A DNA stretch of 64,000 bases. Source: an uncultured Sphingomonadaceae bacterium. Lineage in GTDB: Bacteria; Pseudomonadota; Alphaproteobacteria; Sphingomonadales; Sphingomonadaceae. The stretch lies in assembly GCA_947497315.1 (NCBI GenBank), contig CANMFX010000002.1:124001-188000 (forward strand), written 5' to 3'. The first letter of the stretch is position 1; each line of letters opens with the position of its first letter. The translations under genes were made by a program, and so were the position numbers. The notes beneath the pieces were generated by a model. The model searched no databases. It saw only the letters and a program-made list of their open reading frames with translations, and was not told the origin of the DNA. Of this stretch, positions 8,878-18,181 are shown one piece after another.

Positions 8878-9729
8878 TTACCTGCCGCGGAACTGGCGGA
8901 GATATTCATTGTCCGGTGAAAGGACGAAAGACGAATTGGGATCGCCTTCCTGACCTCTGCGGAAAGTGGTTTCGTAGCTTTTCATGGCACGGTAGAAATC
9001 ATAGAAGTCCGCGTCCTTGCCAAAGCTTTCCGCATAAGTCCGGGCGGCACTCGCATCTGCTTCTGCGCGGATGATCTGGGCCTGCTTTGCGCCTTGCGCC
9101 TTGATTGTGCGGGCTTCCTGTTCACGCGCTGTCCGCATTCGCTGATAGGCACTTTCAAGCGGCGTTCCGTCCGGCAGATCGGCACGTTTGATCCGTACAT
9201 CTACAATTTCCGCTCCATATTGGCGGGCGACGCGGTTCAGGCCGGTACGGATATTGTCCATCACCTGACCCCGCTCAGGGCTCAGAAGGGCAGCGAAGGG
9301 ACGTTTGCCGAGCTCGTTACGCAATGCAGAACCGAGGATCGGACGCAGTTCATCAGCCACGCGGGCTTCGTTGCCGGCCGCGATGAACATCCGCAACGGA
9401 TCGGTGATCCTAAAGCGGGCAAAGGCATCAACCTGCAAACGCAACTGGTCGGTAGAGAGCACTTGTTGCTGTTCCATCTCAACGTCGAGAATGCGCTTGT
9501 CTATCCATTCCACCTGTTCGATGAAAGGGAATTTGGGCAGCAGTCCTGCGCCGGTCTGACCGAAAGGGGTATTGTCCTGGTAGCGATTGATGATCCGTAC
9601 GGGTTCACCAAAGCGCACCACGACACCCTGACGGGTTTCCGGTACTATGATGAGTGTGTTCACTAGCACCAGAAGCAAACCGAAAACGATGATGCTAAGC
9701 GCGACTGGATTTTTCATAATGTTGCTCAT
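8878..9729 (-). CDS. hflC: HflC, SPFH-domain regulator of the FtsH protease
   Basis: 283 residues. An N-terminal membrane anchor (NPVALSIIVFGLLLVLVNTL) is followed by the SPFH/band-7 domain (ETRQGVVVRFGEPVRI, DKRILDVEMEQQQVLSTD, LRNELGKRPFAALLS) and an Ala/Glu-rich coiled coil (REQEARTIKAQGAKQAQIIR). HflC and HflK form a large inner-membrane cage on the periplasmic side that controls access to FtsH. Its ATG shares one base with the hflK stop (TAATG), indicating translational coupling. Confidence 0.95.
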   Translation of the reverse strand: MSNIMKNPVALSIIVFGLLLVLVNTLIIVPETRQGVVVRFGEPVRIINRYQDNTPFGQTGAGLLPKFPFIEQVEWIDKRILDVEMEQQQVLSTDQLRLQVDAFARFRITDPLRMFIAAGNEARVADELRPILGSALRNELGKRPFAALLSPERGQVMDNIRTGLNRVARQYGAEIVDVRIKRADLPDGTPLESAYQRMRTAREQEARTIKAQGAKQAQIIRAEADASAARTYAESFGKDADFYDFYRAMKSYETTFRRGQEGDPNSSFVLSPDNEYLRQFRGR

Positions 9730-10820
9730 TATTTCGCCTCCACAACTTGGGGCGCTGCTGCTTGAGCCCGTTTCTTGATTTCCGGGAGTGGCAGATAAGG
9801 CGTCACGCCGTCTGCCTCGATAATGGTTTTGTCGACTTGCGACAATACGCGCTCCATCGTTTCATAATACATGCGCTGTCGCGTCACGCGCGGTGCGAGG
9901 CGATATTCTTCGTAAACCTTGTCAAAGGCCGCCGATTCACCTTGCGCTTGCGCTGTCAATTGCTGCGCATAGGCGCGCGCTTCGTTGAGATAAGTCTGAG
10001 CGGTCTGTTGCGCGGCCGACACCTCCTTAAACGCATCGTTCACAGCGGCGGGCGGATCGGCTTTCTTGATTGCGATACCACGGATCACGACGCCAGCTCC
10101 ATAACCATCGAGCAGGGCCTGCATATTCTGTTCGACCTGCTGTTCGATCTCGGTACGCTCTGAGCCGATAGTATCATCGAGCGTGAAATTGGCGACCGCT
10201 GCCCGCATGGCGGATTCAGCGACTTCCTTGATCGTTTCTTCCTGTTCGGCAATCTGGAACAGGAATAGTTCCGGCGACTTGATGTTCCAGCGTACGGAAT
10301 AGGCGAGATCGACGATATTCTGATCACCGGTCAGGATCAGCTTTTCTGATTCACCAGTGGGAATATCGATAGTCCGGATTTCTTCCACATCGAGCTTCAT
10401 CACTTGCTCCAGCGGGGCAGGCAGTGAGAAATGCAAGCCTGGCTGCATGGTCCGTGAATAGGAACCGAAAAACGTCACAACGCCCCGTTCCTGAGGGCTC
10501 ACCCGGTGGATAGAAGTCAATAAAGCCCACAAAATAATGAAGCCGATCAAGATGATCGGCCACCAAGGACGGCCGCCCGGCCGTTTCGGGATACCGCCTT
10601 TAAAGCCGCCGCCAGTGCCTTTTTTGAAAAGTTCCTCGAGCGAAGCGGATCCGCCCTTGCCGCCACCGCCAGAAGATCCGCCCGAAGGACTACCCCACGG
10701 ATTGCGCGGACCACTGCCTTTGCCGTCGTCTCCGCCGCCATTGCCCCAAGGGCTAGCCATGTTCAGTATAGAACCCAAGAACGTTTTTTGGGCCGCTTGC
10801 CCGTCAATTTTTTTATCCAT
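9729..10820 (-). CDS. hflK: HflK, SPFH-domain regulator of the FtsH protease
   Basis: 363 residues. A cytoplasmic Gly/Ser-rich N-terminus (residues about 22-85, typical of HflK) precedes a single membrane span (WWPIILIGFIILWALLTSI). The SPFH domain (VSPQERGVVTFFGSYSRTMQPG, LTGDQNIVDLAYSVRW) and a helical coiled-coil tail follow. Partner of HflC in the FtsH-associated complex. The start has no strong ribosome-binding site; a later ATG (residue 21) is possible. The gene is divergent from the Mrp-type ATPase gene with 71 bp between them. Confidence 0.95.
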   Translation of the reverse strand: MDKKIDGQAAQKTFLGSILNMASPWGNGGGDDGKGSGPRNPWGSPSGGSSGGGGKGGSASLEELFKKGTGGGFKGGIPKRPGGRPWWPIILIGFIILWALLTSIHRVSPQERGVVTFFGSYSRTMQPGLHFSLPAPLEQVMKLDVEEIRTIDIPTGESEKLILTGDQNIVDLAYSVRWNIKSPELFLFQIAEQEETIKEVAESAMRAAVANFTLDDTIGSERTEIEQQVEQNMQALLDGYGAGVVIRGIAIKKADPPAAVNDAFKEVSAAQQTAQTYLNEARAYAQQLTAQAQGESAAFDKVYEEYRLAPRVTRQRMYYETMERVLSQVDKTIIEADGVTPYLPLPEIKKRAQAAAPQVVEAK

Positions 10821-10891
10821 GATTTCATTATAGGTAGCGTGGTGTCAGAAAAACAGTGTCAATCGGATAAAAGTGTAACTATGCGGAACAA

Positions 10892-11854
10892 ATGACCGAT
10901 ATTTCTAACATAGAAGCGGCCCTTGAAGAGGTCGCAAGCGGAAGATTTAGCGCTGTTCGTCTGGAAGAAGGGCGCGTTTCGCTAGTATTAAATGTCAGTG
11001 GACTTGACGTCCGGGAACGCGGACAGATTGAGATTGCCGTAAAAGGCAAGCTATTGGAACTGGATGTCGTCGAAAAGGTCGACATCGTGATGACGGCCGA
11101 AAAAGTTCAGCGCCGCCTAATCGCTGTGGGTAGTGGCAAAGGCGGGGTTGGCAAGTCCACATTGTCCACGAATCTCGCCATTGCACTGAAAGCAATTGGG
11201 CACAAAGTTGGTATGGTCGATGCCGATATTTACGGCCCGTCCCAGCCGCGTCTTTTGAATTGCGAAGGCCGCAAACCCGAGGCCGAAGGCAAGCAGCTAA
11301 TCCCTGTTCGGAATGAATATGATATTCCGGTGCTGTCTATGGGACATCTCGCCAAGCCCGGTCAGGCAATTGCGTGGCGCGGCCCGATGGCGGGCAAGGC
11401 GCTGGAGCAATTGATTGATGCCCATTGGGGCGATACGGAGCTTTTGATCGTCGACATGCCTCCGGGCACCGGAGATGTGCAATTATCGATGATGCAAAAT
11501 CATAAGCCAGTAGGTGCATTGATAGTATCGACACCGCAGGATCTTGCGTTGATGGATGCGGTGCGTGCGGTGGACCTGTTCGAGCAGGCGAAAATACCGA
11601 TCATAGGCATGATTGAAAATATGGCGGGTTATATTTGTCCGCATTGCGGTGAAGTTAGCGACCCCTTTGGTGTCGGCGGCGCCGAAGCAGCAGCGAAGAC
11701 AATGGGCATGGCATTTATGGGGCGGGTACCTTTGGACATCGAAATTCGCAAATCCAGCGATGGGGGAACCCCACCAGCCTATTCAGACAGTCTGCAAGGA
11801 AAGGCTTTCCACGATATTGCCAAAAGGCTCGCGAAATGGTTGGATGAACAATAA
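10892..11854 (+). CDS. mrp: Mrp/NBP35 (ApbC) family P-loop ATPase, iron-sulfur cluster carrier
   Basis: 320 residues. A short N-terminal domain of about 75 residues precedes the deviant Walker A motif GSGKGGVGKS (80-89) of the Mrp/MinD group. VDADIYGPSQPRLL, DMPPGTGDVQLSM and the CPHC pair (YICPHCGE) follow; the cysteines bind a bridging [4Fe-4S] cluster between protomers. It hands clusters to apoproteins in the cytoplasm. Confidence 0.93.
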   Translation: MTDISNIEAALEEVASGRFSAVRLEEGRVSLVLNVSGLDVRERGQIEIAVKGKLLELDVVEKVDIVMTAEKVQRRLIAVGSGKGGVGKSTLSTNLAIALKAIGHKVGMVDADIYGPSQPRLLNCEGRKPEAEGKQLIPVRNEYDIPVLSMGHLAKPGQAIAWRGPMAGKALEQLIDAHWGDTELLIVDMPPGTGDVQLSMMQNHKPVGALIVSTPQDLALMDAVRAVDLFEQAKIPIIGMIENMAGYICPHCGEVSDPFGVGGAEAAAKTMGMAFMGRVPLDIEIRKSSDGGTPPAYSDSLQGKAFHDIAKRLAKWLDEQ

Positions 11855-11883
11855 GTCGTTTACTGTGAAGGGAAAGGTCGGCC

Positions 11884-12321
11884 ATGCTTTTGGAAACTGA
11901 TGAAGACATCGCCCGTCTATTGACCGAAATCAAACATATTGCTCTTGTCGGCGCATCAGCCAAGCCGGAGCGCGCAAGTAATCGTATCCTCAAATTCCTT
12001 CTCGATCAGGGCTACGATGTAACGCCGGTCAATCCGGGACTGGCTGGTCAGGAATTGCATGGGGTAGAGGTCGCGCCGTCTCTAGAAGCCATCGAGGGGT
12101 CGATCGATATGGTCGATATCTTCCGCAACTCGAATGCGGCGGGCGGCGTCGTGGATGAAGCCATAGCGGTGGGCGCCAAATCCGTATGGATGCAACTCAA
12201 CGTGATCAACAGACCGGCAGTTGAACGCGCTGAAGAAGCGGGACTTGATGTTGTTATGGATCGCTGCCCCAAAATAGAAATTCCCCGGCTCGGATTGTTG
12301 AAGAGTGGCGATGGCGGTTAA
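11884..12321 (+). CDS. CoA-binding domain protein (YccU-like)
   Basis: 145 residues, essentially one Rossmann-like CoA-binding domain: [20 protein letters not shown] near the start, [27 protein letters not shown], and [11 protein letters not shown] near the end. The family is conserved, but its physiological role is unknown. It lies 29 bp after mrp and overlaps the next gene by 11 bp, so it belongs to the same run. Confidence 0.87.
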   Translation: MLLETDEDIARLLTEIKHIALVGASAKPERASNRILKFLLDQGYDVTPVNPGLAGQELHGVEVAPSLEAIEGSIDMVDIFRNSNAAGGVVDEAIAVGAKSVWMQLNVINRPAVERAEEAGLDVVMDRCPKIEIPRLGLLKSGDGG

Positions 12322-14611
12322 GCAGGACCCAGGACCAGAATCGAACGAAGAGGAAAAGCGCGGTGCGGTGTTTACGCGTCGCAATTTCCTGATCGGTGGA
12401 GGAGCAGCGGCCGGGCTGATCGTCGCCTGGGCCATCTGGCCACGTGCTTATGAGCCCAATATTAGCGCCGCCGAGAATGAAGAAATCTTTGGGGCCTACC
12501 TCAAAATTTCAAAAGAGGGGCGAATCACAGTTGTCGTACCCCAAAGTGAAATGGGACAGGGCGTTTACACGGTTTTGCCGCAAATTTTGGCCGACGAACT
12601 GGGTGCTGACTGGCGGACGATCGCTGTCGAACCAGCGCCGATCAATCCGTTGTACGCCAACGACTTGCTGGCTCAGCAATGGGCCGAGACATTACTGCCG
12701 CCTGGAGCTGCCAAGTTAACCGAGAAAGAAGCGGCAAGCTGGGCCGCCAAGAACATCGCGACCCGCAATGATTTTATTGTAACGGCTGATTCCTCGTCGG
12801 TTCCTGCTTATTCCGACAGCTTTCGCGAAGCCGGTGCAGCAGCGCGCATTTTGCTCAGCAAGGCGGCGGCTGAAAAATGGGATGTCGAATGGGAAACCTG
12901 TATCGCTGAAAATGGATTTATCTCCAATGGTGATAACAAGATGCGCTTTGGCGAACTGGTTGCCAGTGCGCTCAAACAGGATCTGCCTGATCCGGTACCG
13001 CTGCGTTCCGATCCGGTCAACAATCTGGTCGGTCAGGATATTCCGCGGCTTGATTTGCCGGCAAAACTTGATGGTTCGGCCAATTTTGCGGGCGATGTGA
13101 GACTGCCTGACATGGTCTTTGCCTCTATCCGTCAGGGGCCCATTGGAGCGACGCGCCTCAAGTCGTTTAACCGTGAAGGGGCCGACAAGATCATCGGTCT
13201 GGTTGATGTAGTTGAGCATGACCAATGGATTGCCGCTGTTGCGACAAACTGGTGGGCTGCCAATGACGCACTCGATAAAATGAGCCCGATGTTTGAAACG
13301 ACCGGACTGCTGCCAGACAGCGACAAGATGGATGTGGCCTTGGAAGAGGCTTTGGAAGATGGGCCGGGCGTCCGGTTTGCCAGTCGCGGAGAGACACAGC
13401 CGGCTTTTGATGAATATAAGACGATACGTTCGCGTTATCAGGTTGATGCGGCGGTGCACGCGCCGATTGAGACGCGCACGGCAGCGGCTGACTATAAAGA
13501 TGGTCGGCTGGAGCTCTGGCTGGCGACACAGGCACCTGCCTCGGCTGTGCAGGCCGCTGCCAAGGCGATCGGCATCGCTACAGACCGCGTAACGCTTTAT
13601 CCAATGCTGGCGGGGGGCTCATTCGGCCGCAACCTTGACAGTAAAATTGCGGCACAAGTGGCTATTATAGCAGAAAAAATGGGTCGCCCGGTGCAGCTGA
13701 TGTGGTCGCGCGCAGAAGAAATGATGCACGATCACTATCGTGCGCCCGCCTATGCCCGGCTTGACGCGGCGACCGATAAAGCGGGACGCATACAAGCCTT
13801 GCAGGTCAAGATTGCAGCTCCCGCGTCAGCGAGGGAACAAAGCAAACGTATCGTGCGCGGCATGGATGATATTGCCGCCATGCGGGCCTCGATTGATGAG
13901 GCGGATGTAAAAGCGGTCGAAGGGGCGGATGTGCAATATAATATCGCCAATTTCTCGCTCGACCATCACCCTGCCTATATTGGCGCGCCAACCGGTAACT
14001 GGCGTAGCAATGCCCATAGCTACAATGCTTTTTTTGTTGAATCCTTCATCGACGAACTCGCATCAAAAGCAGGAATCGAGCCGTTGTCATACCGGATGCC
14101 GATGATGACGGATCGGCCGCGCCTGGCGCGCTGTCTGACCGGGGTGGCCGCTATGGCCGGTTGGGACGGCGGGCTGGATGGCAGTGGCATGGGCCTTGCC
14201 TGTCATTCCATGCGTGGCGGCCATATTGCAGTCATTGTCAGTGCCAGTCGCGGCGAAGGTGGACTGCGGGTTAGCCGGATTTCAGCCACGGTTGATGTTG
14301 GACGGATCATTCACCCTGAAATCGCCAGGCAACAGATTGAGGGCGGCATTGTTTACGGCCTTGCCATGGCCCTGGGATCGTCAACCCGTTTTAATCACGG
14401 TATTGCCAGTGCCCGGCGATTGAGCGATCTGGCGTTACCGAGATTATCGGAAATTCCGTCCATACAGGTTGAATTTATTCGCAGCGAAGAGGAACCGATG
14501 GGCGTTGAGGAAATCGGTGTGCCGGCTGTGGCTCCAGCCATTGCCAACGCCTTATTTTCCGCAACCGGCGTTCGTTTTCGCCAGCTACCGCTTTTTTCAG
14601 AGGCGTCTTAA
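12311..14611 (+). CDS. Tat-exported molybdenum hydroxylase large subunit (xanthine dehydrogenase family, IorB-like)
   Basis: 766 residues. A twin-arginine signal ([19 protein letters not shown], near residue 22) is followed by the molybdopterin-binding modules of the aldehyde/isoquinoline oxidoreductase beta type: [86 protein letters not shown] near the C-terminus holds the catalytic-type glutamate. It should hydroxylate an aldehyde or N-heterocycle in the periplasm. Odd point: no [2Fe-2S] small subunit is adjacent. The ATG at 12311 is preferred to the in-frame GTG at 12305. Confidence 0.85.
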   Translation: MAVKQDPGPESNEEEKRGAVFTRRNFLIGGGAAAGLIVAWAIWPRAYEPNISAAENEEIFGAYLKISKEGRITVVVPQSEMGQGVYTVLPQILADELGADWRTIAVEPAPINPLYANDLLAQQWAETLLPPGAAKLTEKEAASWAAKNIATRNDFIVTADSSSVPAYSDSFREAGAAARILLSKAAAEKWDVEWETCIAENGFISNGDNKMRFGELVASALKQDLPDPVPLRSDPVNNLVGQDIPRLDLPAKLDGSANFAGDVRLPDMVFASIRQGPIGATRLKSFNREGADKIIGLVDVVEHDQWIAAVATNWWAANDALDKMSPMFETTGLLPDSDKMDVALEEALEDGPGVRFASRGETQPAFDEYKTIRSRYQVDAAVHAPIETRTAAADYKDGRLELWLATQAPASAVQAAAKAIGIATDRVTLYPMLAGGSFGRNLDSKIAAQVAIIAEKMGRPVQLMWSRAEEMMHDHYRAPAYARLDAATDKAGRIQALQVKIAAPASAREQSKRIVRGMDDIAAMRASIDEADVKAVEGADVQYNIANFSLDHHPAYIGAPTGNWRSNAHSYNAFFVESFIDELASKAGIEPLSYRMPMMTDRPRLARCLTGVAAMAGWDGGLDGSGMGLACHSMRGGHIAVIVSASRGEGGLRVSRISATVDVGRIIHPEIARQQIEGGIVYGLAMALGSSTRFNHGIASARRLSDLALPRLSEIPSIQVEFIRSEEEPMGVEEIGVPAVAPAIANALFSATGVRFRQLPLFSEAS

Positions 14612-14613
14612 TT

Positions 14614-15624
14614 ATGCAGATTCTTGATAACCTGCCTGAGAGGCATCCACCGGTCGCCACCGGAAAAGTTGGTCTGTTGCTGATCAATCTCGGAACACCC
14701 GATGCGCCAGACAAAAAGGCAGTTAAACGCTATCTGAAGGAATTTTTGTCGGATAAGCGCGTGGTCGAGATACCCGATATCCTCTGGCAGCCGATATTAC
14801 GTGGGATCATATTGAACACCCGGCCCAAAAAATCGGCCCATGCTTATGGTCTAGTCTGGACGGATGAAGGATCGCCGCTTGCCGTATATACACGGCGTCA
14901 AGCAGAGGCGTTGGCTGCGAAATATGGTGATGATGTCCATGTTGATTGGGCCATGCGTTATGGCAATCCCGGTATTGCAAGTCGGTTGCAGGCAATGAAG
15001 GATGCAGGCTGTGATCGCATCCTTATAGCTCCGCTCTATCCGCAATATAGCGGAGCAACGACGGCCAGTGTGCATGATGCGGTGTTTGATGCGGTCAAAT
15101 CGATGCGCTGGCATCCGGCTATCCGCACGCTGCCACCATATCATGATGATCCCGCTTATATTGCAGCGTTAAGATCCAGTGTCGAAGCTGGCTTGGCTGC
15201 GCTCGATTTTGAACCGGATGCGGTGATTGCAAGTTTCCACGGTATGCCGAAGCGGACATTGGAGTTGGGCGACCCCTATCATTGCCATTGTCAGAAAACC
15301 GCCCGTTTGCTGTCCGAAGCGATGGGGCGCGATCTGACCATCGCGTTCCAGTCGCGCTTTGGCCCGGCAAAATGGCTGGAGCCCGCCACGGACCTGACGC
15401 TGGAGGAGCTCGCAAAAGCGGGCAAGAAAAAGGTTGCGATTTTCGCACCAGGTTTCTCCAGCGACTGCCTAGAAACATGCGAAGAACTGGCGATCCGTGG
15501 CAAGGAAGATTTTGAGGAAGCAGGTGGTGAGCGCTTTGCCTATATCCCTTGTCTCAACGACAGTGATACTGGCATTGATCTGCTCGATACGCTGATGGGC
15601 CGGGAATTGGCCGGATGGATTTAG
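14614..15624 (+). CDS. hemH: Ferrochelatase
   Basis: 336 residues, full length. Inserts Fe2+ into protoporphyrin IX, the last step of haem synthesis. It shows LLINLGTPDAPD at the start, APLYPQYSGATTAS, the metal-binding histidine in IASFHGMPKRTLELGDPYHCHC, FQSRFGPAKWLEP, and the glutamate in FSSDCLETCEELAIRG. It begins two bases after the preceding stop and overlaps the next gene by 10 bp. The gene is well placed to supply haem for the cytochromes encoded further right, though that link is only proximity. Confidence 0.96.
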   Translation: MQILDNLPERHPPVATGKVGLLLINLGTPDAPDKKAVKRYLKEFLSDKRVVEIPDILWQPILRGIILNTRPKKSAHAYGLVWTDEGSPLAVYTRRQAEALAAKYGDDVHVDWAMRYGNPGIASRLQAMKDAGCDRILIAPLYPQYSGATTASVHDAVFDAVKSMRWHPAIRTLPPYHDDPAYIAALRSSVEAGLAALDFEPDAVIASFHGMPKRTLELGDPYHCHCQKTARLLSEAMGRDLTIAFQSRFGPAKWLEPATDLTLEELAKAGKKKVAIFAPGFSSDCLETCEELAIRGKEDFEEAGGERFAYIPCLNDSDTGIDLLDTLMGRELAGWI

Positions 15625-15878
15625 AACCGGATGATATTTTTCATCCGCCGGTGAAGCGCAGCATCACAATCGCTGGGCACCAGACATCAATCACCCTGGA
15701 GCCTCTGTTCTGGGAGCTGCTCCGCTCGGCATCGGAAAAACGGGCGCTGCCCATTAATGCTTTGGTCGCGCAAATTGATGTGCAACGGCTGGATGCGGAC
15801 GAGCCACCGGGGCTGGCGACAGCAATCCGCTTGTGGTTGACGCATGATCTGCTTGGAAATTCTGTCCAAGCCGACTAA
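15615..15878 (+). CDS. Ribbon-helix-helix domain protein (RHH_4 type)
   Basis: 87 residues. The strand KRSITIAGHQTSITLEPLFW followed by two helices (ELLRSASEKRALPINALVAQ and GLATAIRLWLTHDLL) is the pattern of the alphaproteobacterial ribbon-helix-helix family that Pfam calls RHH_4. Such folds bind DNA as dimers, but targets of this family are not known. It overlaps hemH by 10 bp and so is co-translated with it. Confidence 0.82.
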   Translation: MDLEPDDIFHPPVKRSITIAGHQTSITLEPLFWELLRSASEKRALPINALVAQIDVQRLDADEPPGLATAIRLWLTHDLLGNSVQAD

Positions 15879-15888
15879 GGCTGCCTGC

Positions 15889-16266
15889 ATGAACGCAACC
15901 CTTCTTGTCATGGCTGGCGGCGCGGTTGGTGCGGCCGCGCGCTATAATCTGGGGCGACTGGTTTTCCATTGGGGTGGAACGGGCCTGCCTTATGGCACGT
16001 TGATCGCCAATCTATTGGGCGGGTTGTTAATGGGTGTGCTGGCTGGAGTGCTGGCGCGCAGTGATTTTGTCGATGAACCGTGGCGGTTGCTGCTCGGTGT
16101 CGGTTTGCTGGGTGGTTTTACGACCTTTTCGGCTTTTAGTTTGGAAGTTTTGAATATGATTGAGCGCGGAAATTGGGGCATTGCTTTGGGCTATGCATTG
16201 CTATCCGTGGTCGGATCAGTGCTTGCGCTTTTTGCTGGACTTATGGCGGTGAGGGCAATGGCATGA
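15889..16266 (+). CDS. crcB: Fluoride ion channel, FluC/CrcB family
   Basis: 125 residues, four predicted membrane spans, usual length. Exports fluoride as a dual-topology dimer. Signatures: GGAVGAAARYNLGR, the GTLIANLLGG motif in helix 2 and GGFTTFSAFSLEV in helix 3 with the ion-coordinating Phe and Thr residues. The frame is open from 15844, but the ATG at 15889 begins the first helix. I see no fluoride riboswitch ahead of it, and the gene is embedded in the hemH run. Confidence 0.93.
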   Translation: MNATLLVMAGGAVGAAARYNLGRLVFHWGGTGLPYGTLIANLLGGLLMGVLAGVLARSDFVDEPWRLLLGVGLLGGFTTFSAFSLEVLNMIERGNWGIALGYALLSVVGSVLALFAGLMAVRAMA

Positions 16267-17546
16267 CCGGTTTTGATCCCACTGCCGACAGCGGTTCCGA
16301 AGAGGAGAAGCCACAAGGGCAGGGCAAGCTCAAGGAACAGAAGCAGGCATTGAAGGTTCTGGATGTCCGGCAGTTTACGGTGTCCGCTGATGATGATGAT
16401 ATTCGGCTGGATCGCTGGTTCAAAAGGCATATGGAAGATGTGCCATTCAACGTTGTGTCGCGCTGGTCGCGCACCGGCCAATTGCGGCTGGACGGCAAGC
16501 GGGTGAGTCCCGGTGACCGGATCAATGAAGGTCAGGTCATTCGCGTACCACCTGCCGAGATTGAACGACCGGGCCGGATTGCCAAGCCGCGGACTGAGCT
16601 TTCGCCAGACCAGATTGATTTTGTGCAAGAGCTGGTAATTCACAAGGACAAGGCCGCGATCGTGGTCAACAAACCACCTGGACTGGCGACACAGGGTGGA
16701 AGCAAGACAACAACCCATCTGGACGGGCTGCTCGATGCGCTCACCTATGATGCAAAGGGCCGGCCCAAGCTGGTCCACCGGCTCGACAAGGATACGAGTG
16801 GCGCGATCCTGCTGGCGCGGTCACCGGGCGCTGCTTCGTTTTTCTCGAAACGCTTTTCCGGACGCACCGCGCGCAAAGTTTACTGGGCGCTGGTCATGGG
16901 TGTTCCGGAAATTGCCGATGGTATGATCGACCTGCCGTTATCCAAGCAACCTGGTTCCGGCGGCGAAAAAATGCATGTTGATGAGGAAAACGGACAGGCG
17001 GCCAAATCGCGCTACCGGATCATCGAACGCGCTGGCAACCGCGCTTGTTGGGTCGAATTGCAGCCATTTACCGGGCGCACCCATCAGCTTCGTGTGCATA
17101 TGGCAGCAATTGGTCATCCGATTATCGGAGATGGCAAATATGGCGGAAAAGATGCGTTCCTGACCGGTTCGATCAGCCGCAAGATGCACCTGCATGCAAG
17201 ACGGCTGCGGATTGAACATCCCGATGGGCACAAGCTGGATGTGAAAGCCGACCTGCCGCCTCATTTCGCAGAGACGATTGAAGGATTGGGACTTGATCTC
17301 AGCCTTGGCGATCTGCCGCTCGATGAGAAGAAACCAGGCGGCAAAGCAGTGCGAAAAAAACAAGGCCGTGCCCATGCCAAGCAAATCCGCAAGGATAAAC
17401 GCGGCGAACGGCGGGGGCGGGGCGAGACGGATGGTAAACCGGCGAAAGTCGGCAAACCCACCAAACGGGAGCGCCCGAATGCCGGCAAGGCGACACATAA
17501 GAAAAACATGCCGCACAAGGCTAAAGTCAAACAAAAGGGCCGTTAA
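16263..17546 (+). CDS. rluC: RluC-type 23S rRNA pseudouridine synthase with long basic C-terminal tail
   Basis: 427 residues. An S4 RNA-binding domain (IRLDRWFKRHMEDVPFNVVS, GQLRLDGKRVSPGDRI) precedes the RluA-family catalytic domain, with HRLDKDTSGAILLAR carrying the catalytic aspartate, and FTGRTHQLRVHMAAIGHPI. The last 85 residues or so are a Lys/Arg/Gly-rich tail not found in the enzyme core. The start overlaps the crcB stop as ATGA. Assignment to RluC rather than RluD rests on the S4 domain and overall similarity, so the exact modified position is inferred. Confidence 0.88.
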   Translation: MTGFDPTADSGSEEEKPQGQGKLKEQKQALKVLDVRQFTVSADDDDIRLDRWFKRHMEDVPFNVVSRWSRTGQLRLDGKRVSPGDRINEGQVIRVPPAEIERPGRIAKPRTELSPDQIDFVQELVIHKDKAAIVVNKPPGLATQGGSKTTTHLDGLLDALTYDAKGRPKLVHRLDKDTSGAILLARSPGAASFFSKRFSGRTARKVYWALVMGVPEIADGMIDLPLSKQPGSGGEKMHVDEENGQAAKSRYRIIERAGNRACWVELQPFTGRTHQLRVHMAAIGHPIIGDGKYGGKDAFLTGSISRKMHLHARRLRIEHPDGHKLDVKADLPPHFAETIEGLGLDLSLGDLPLDEKKPGGKAVRKKQGRAHAKQIRKDKRGERRGRGETDGKPAKVGKPTKRERPNAGKATHKKNMPHKAKVKQKGR

Positions 17547-18181
17547 TGCATCCTGATCCTGCGTTTCGATGGCCCAAGTCGGGCAATGACCATGCTGATG
17601 CCGATGAGCGCGCCGCGCTCGAAGCACTGATTGCCCAAATTGGTTTCGGCATGATTTTCGCGACCACACCGGATGGACCGCGCGTGGCGCATGTGCCGGT
17701 TTTTTCAACCGGCGACGGGGCACTGCAATTCCATCTCTCACGCGGCAATGCGCTGACCAAGCACCTGTCAGGGATGACTGCTTTATGCGTTATCAATGGG
17801 CCAGATGCTTATATCAGTCCTGACTGGTACGGCGTGGATGACCAGGTTCCGACCTGGAATTACCTGTCATTGGAATTGGAAGGTTCGGTTCGCGAGATGG
17901 AGCGTGAGGGCCTTGTGGCTCTGCTGGATGATCTCGCCGAGCAGAATGAAGCAAAACTGGCACCGAAGAAGCCGTGGCACCGCGACAAAATGGATGCGGG
18001 TAAATTTAACAAAATGGTTGATGCGATTGTCGGTTTCGAAATGGAAATCGTGGCTTGGCGCCCGACAGCGAAGTTTAGCCAGAATAAACCCGCTGTGGCT
18101 CGCGATAATGCCGCTGATGCACTAGATGCCATGGGTCGCCGGGCTGTTGCGCATATGATGCGGGAGTTTAGTCCAAAATGA
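17546..18181 (+). CDS. PaiB-family FMN-binding protein (putative negative transcriptional regulator)
   Basis: 211 residues. The split-barrel flavin-binding fold of the PaiB family is shown by HVPVFSTGDGALQFHLSRGN, DAYISPDWYGVDDQVPTWNY, VGFEMEIVAWRPTAKFSQNK and the following Asn/Asp-rich helix. In Bacillus PaiB represses sporulation and protease genes; in proteobacteria the role is undefined and may be a heme or flavin-linked activity. Its ATG shares a base with the preceding stop (TAATG). Confidence 0.86.
   Translation: MHPDPAFRWPKSGNDHADADERAALEALIAQIGFGMIFATTPDGPRVAHVPVFSTGDGALQFHLSRGNALTKHLSGMTALCVINGPDAYISPDWYGVDDQVPTWNYLSLELEGSVREMEREGLVALLDDLAEQNEAKLAPKKPWHRDKMDAGKFNKMVDAIVGFEMEIVAWRPTAKFSQNKPAVARDNAADALDAMGRRAVAHMMREFSPK

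Noticed and set aside
12716-13459. 247-residue minus-strand frame inside the molybdenum hydroxylase gene
   Set aside because: Shadow frame; the plus strand carries clear family motifs throughout.
15844-15889. Fluoride riboswitch ahead of the fluoride channel gene
   Set aside because: The upstream region is coding for the ribbon-helix-helix protein and shows no aptamer consensus.
16938-17741. 267-residue minus-strand frame over rluC and the PaiB-like gene
   Set aside because: Crosses two real plus-strand genes and has no domain.
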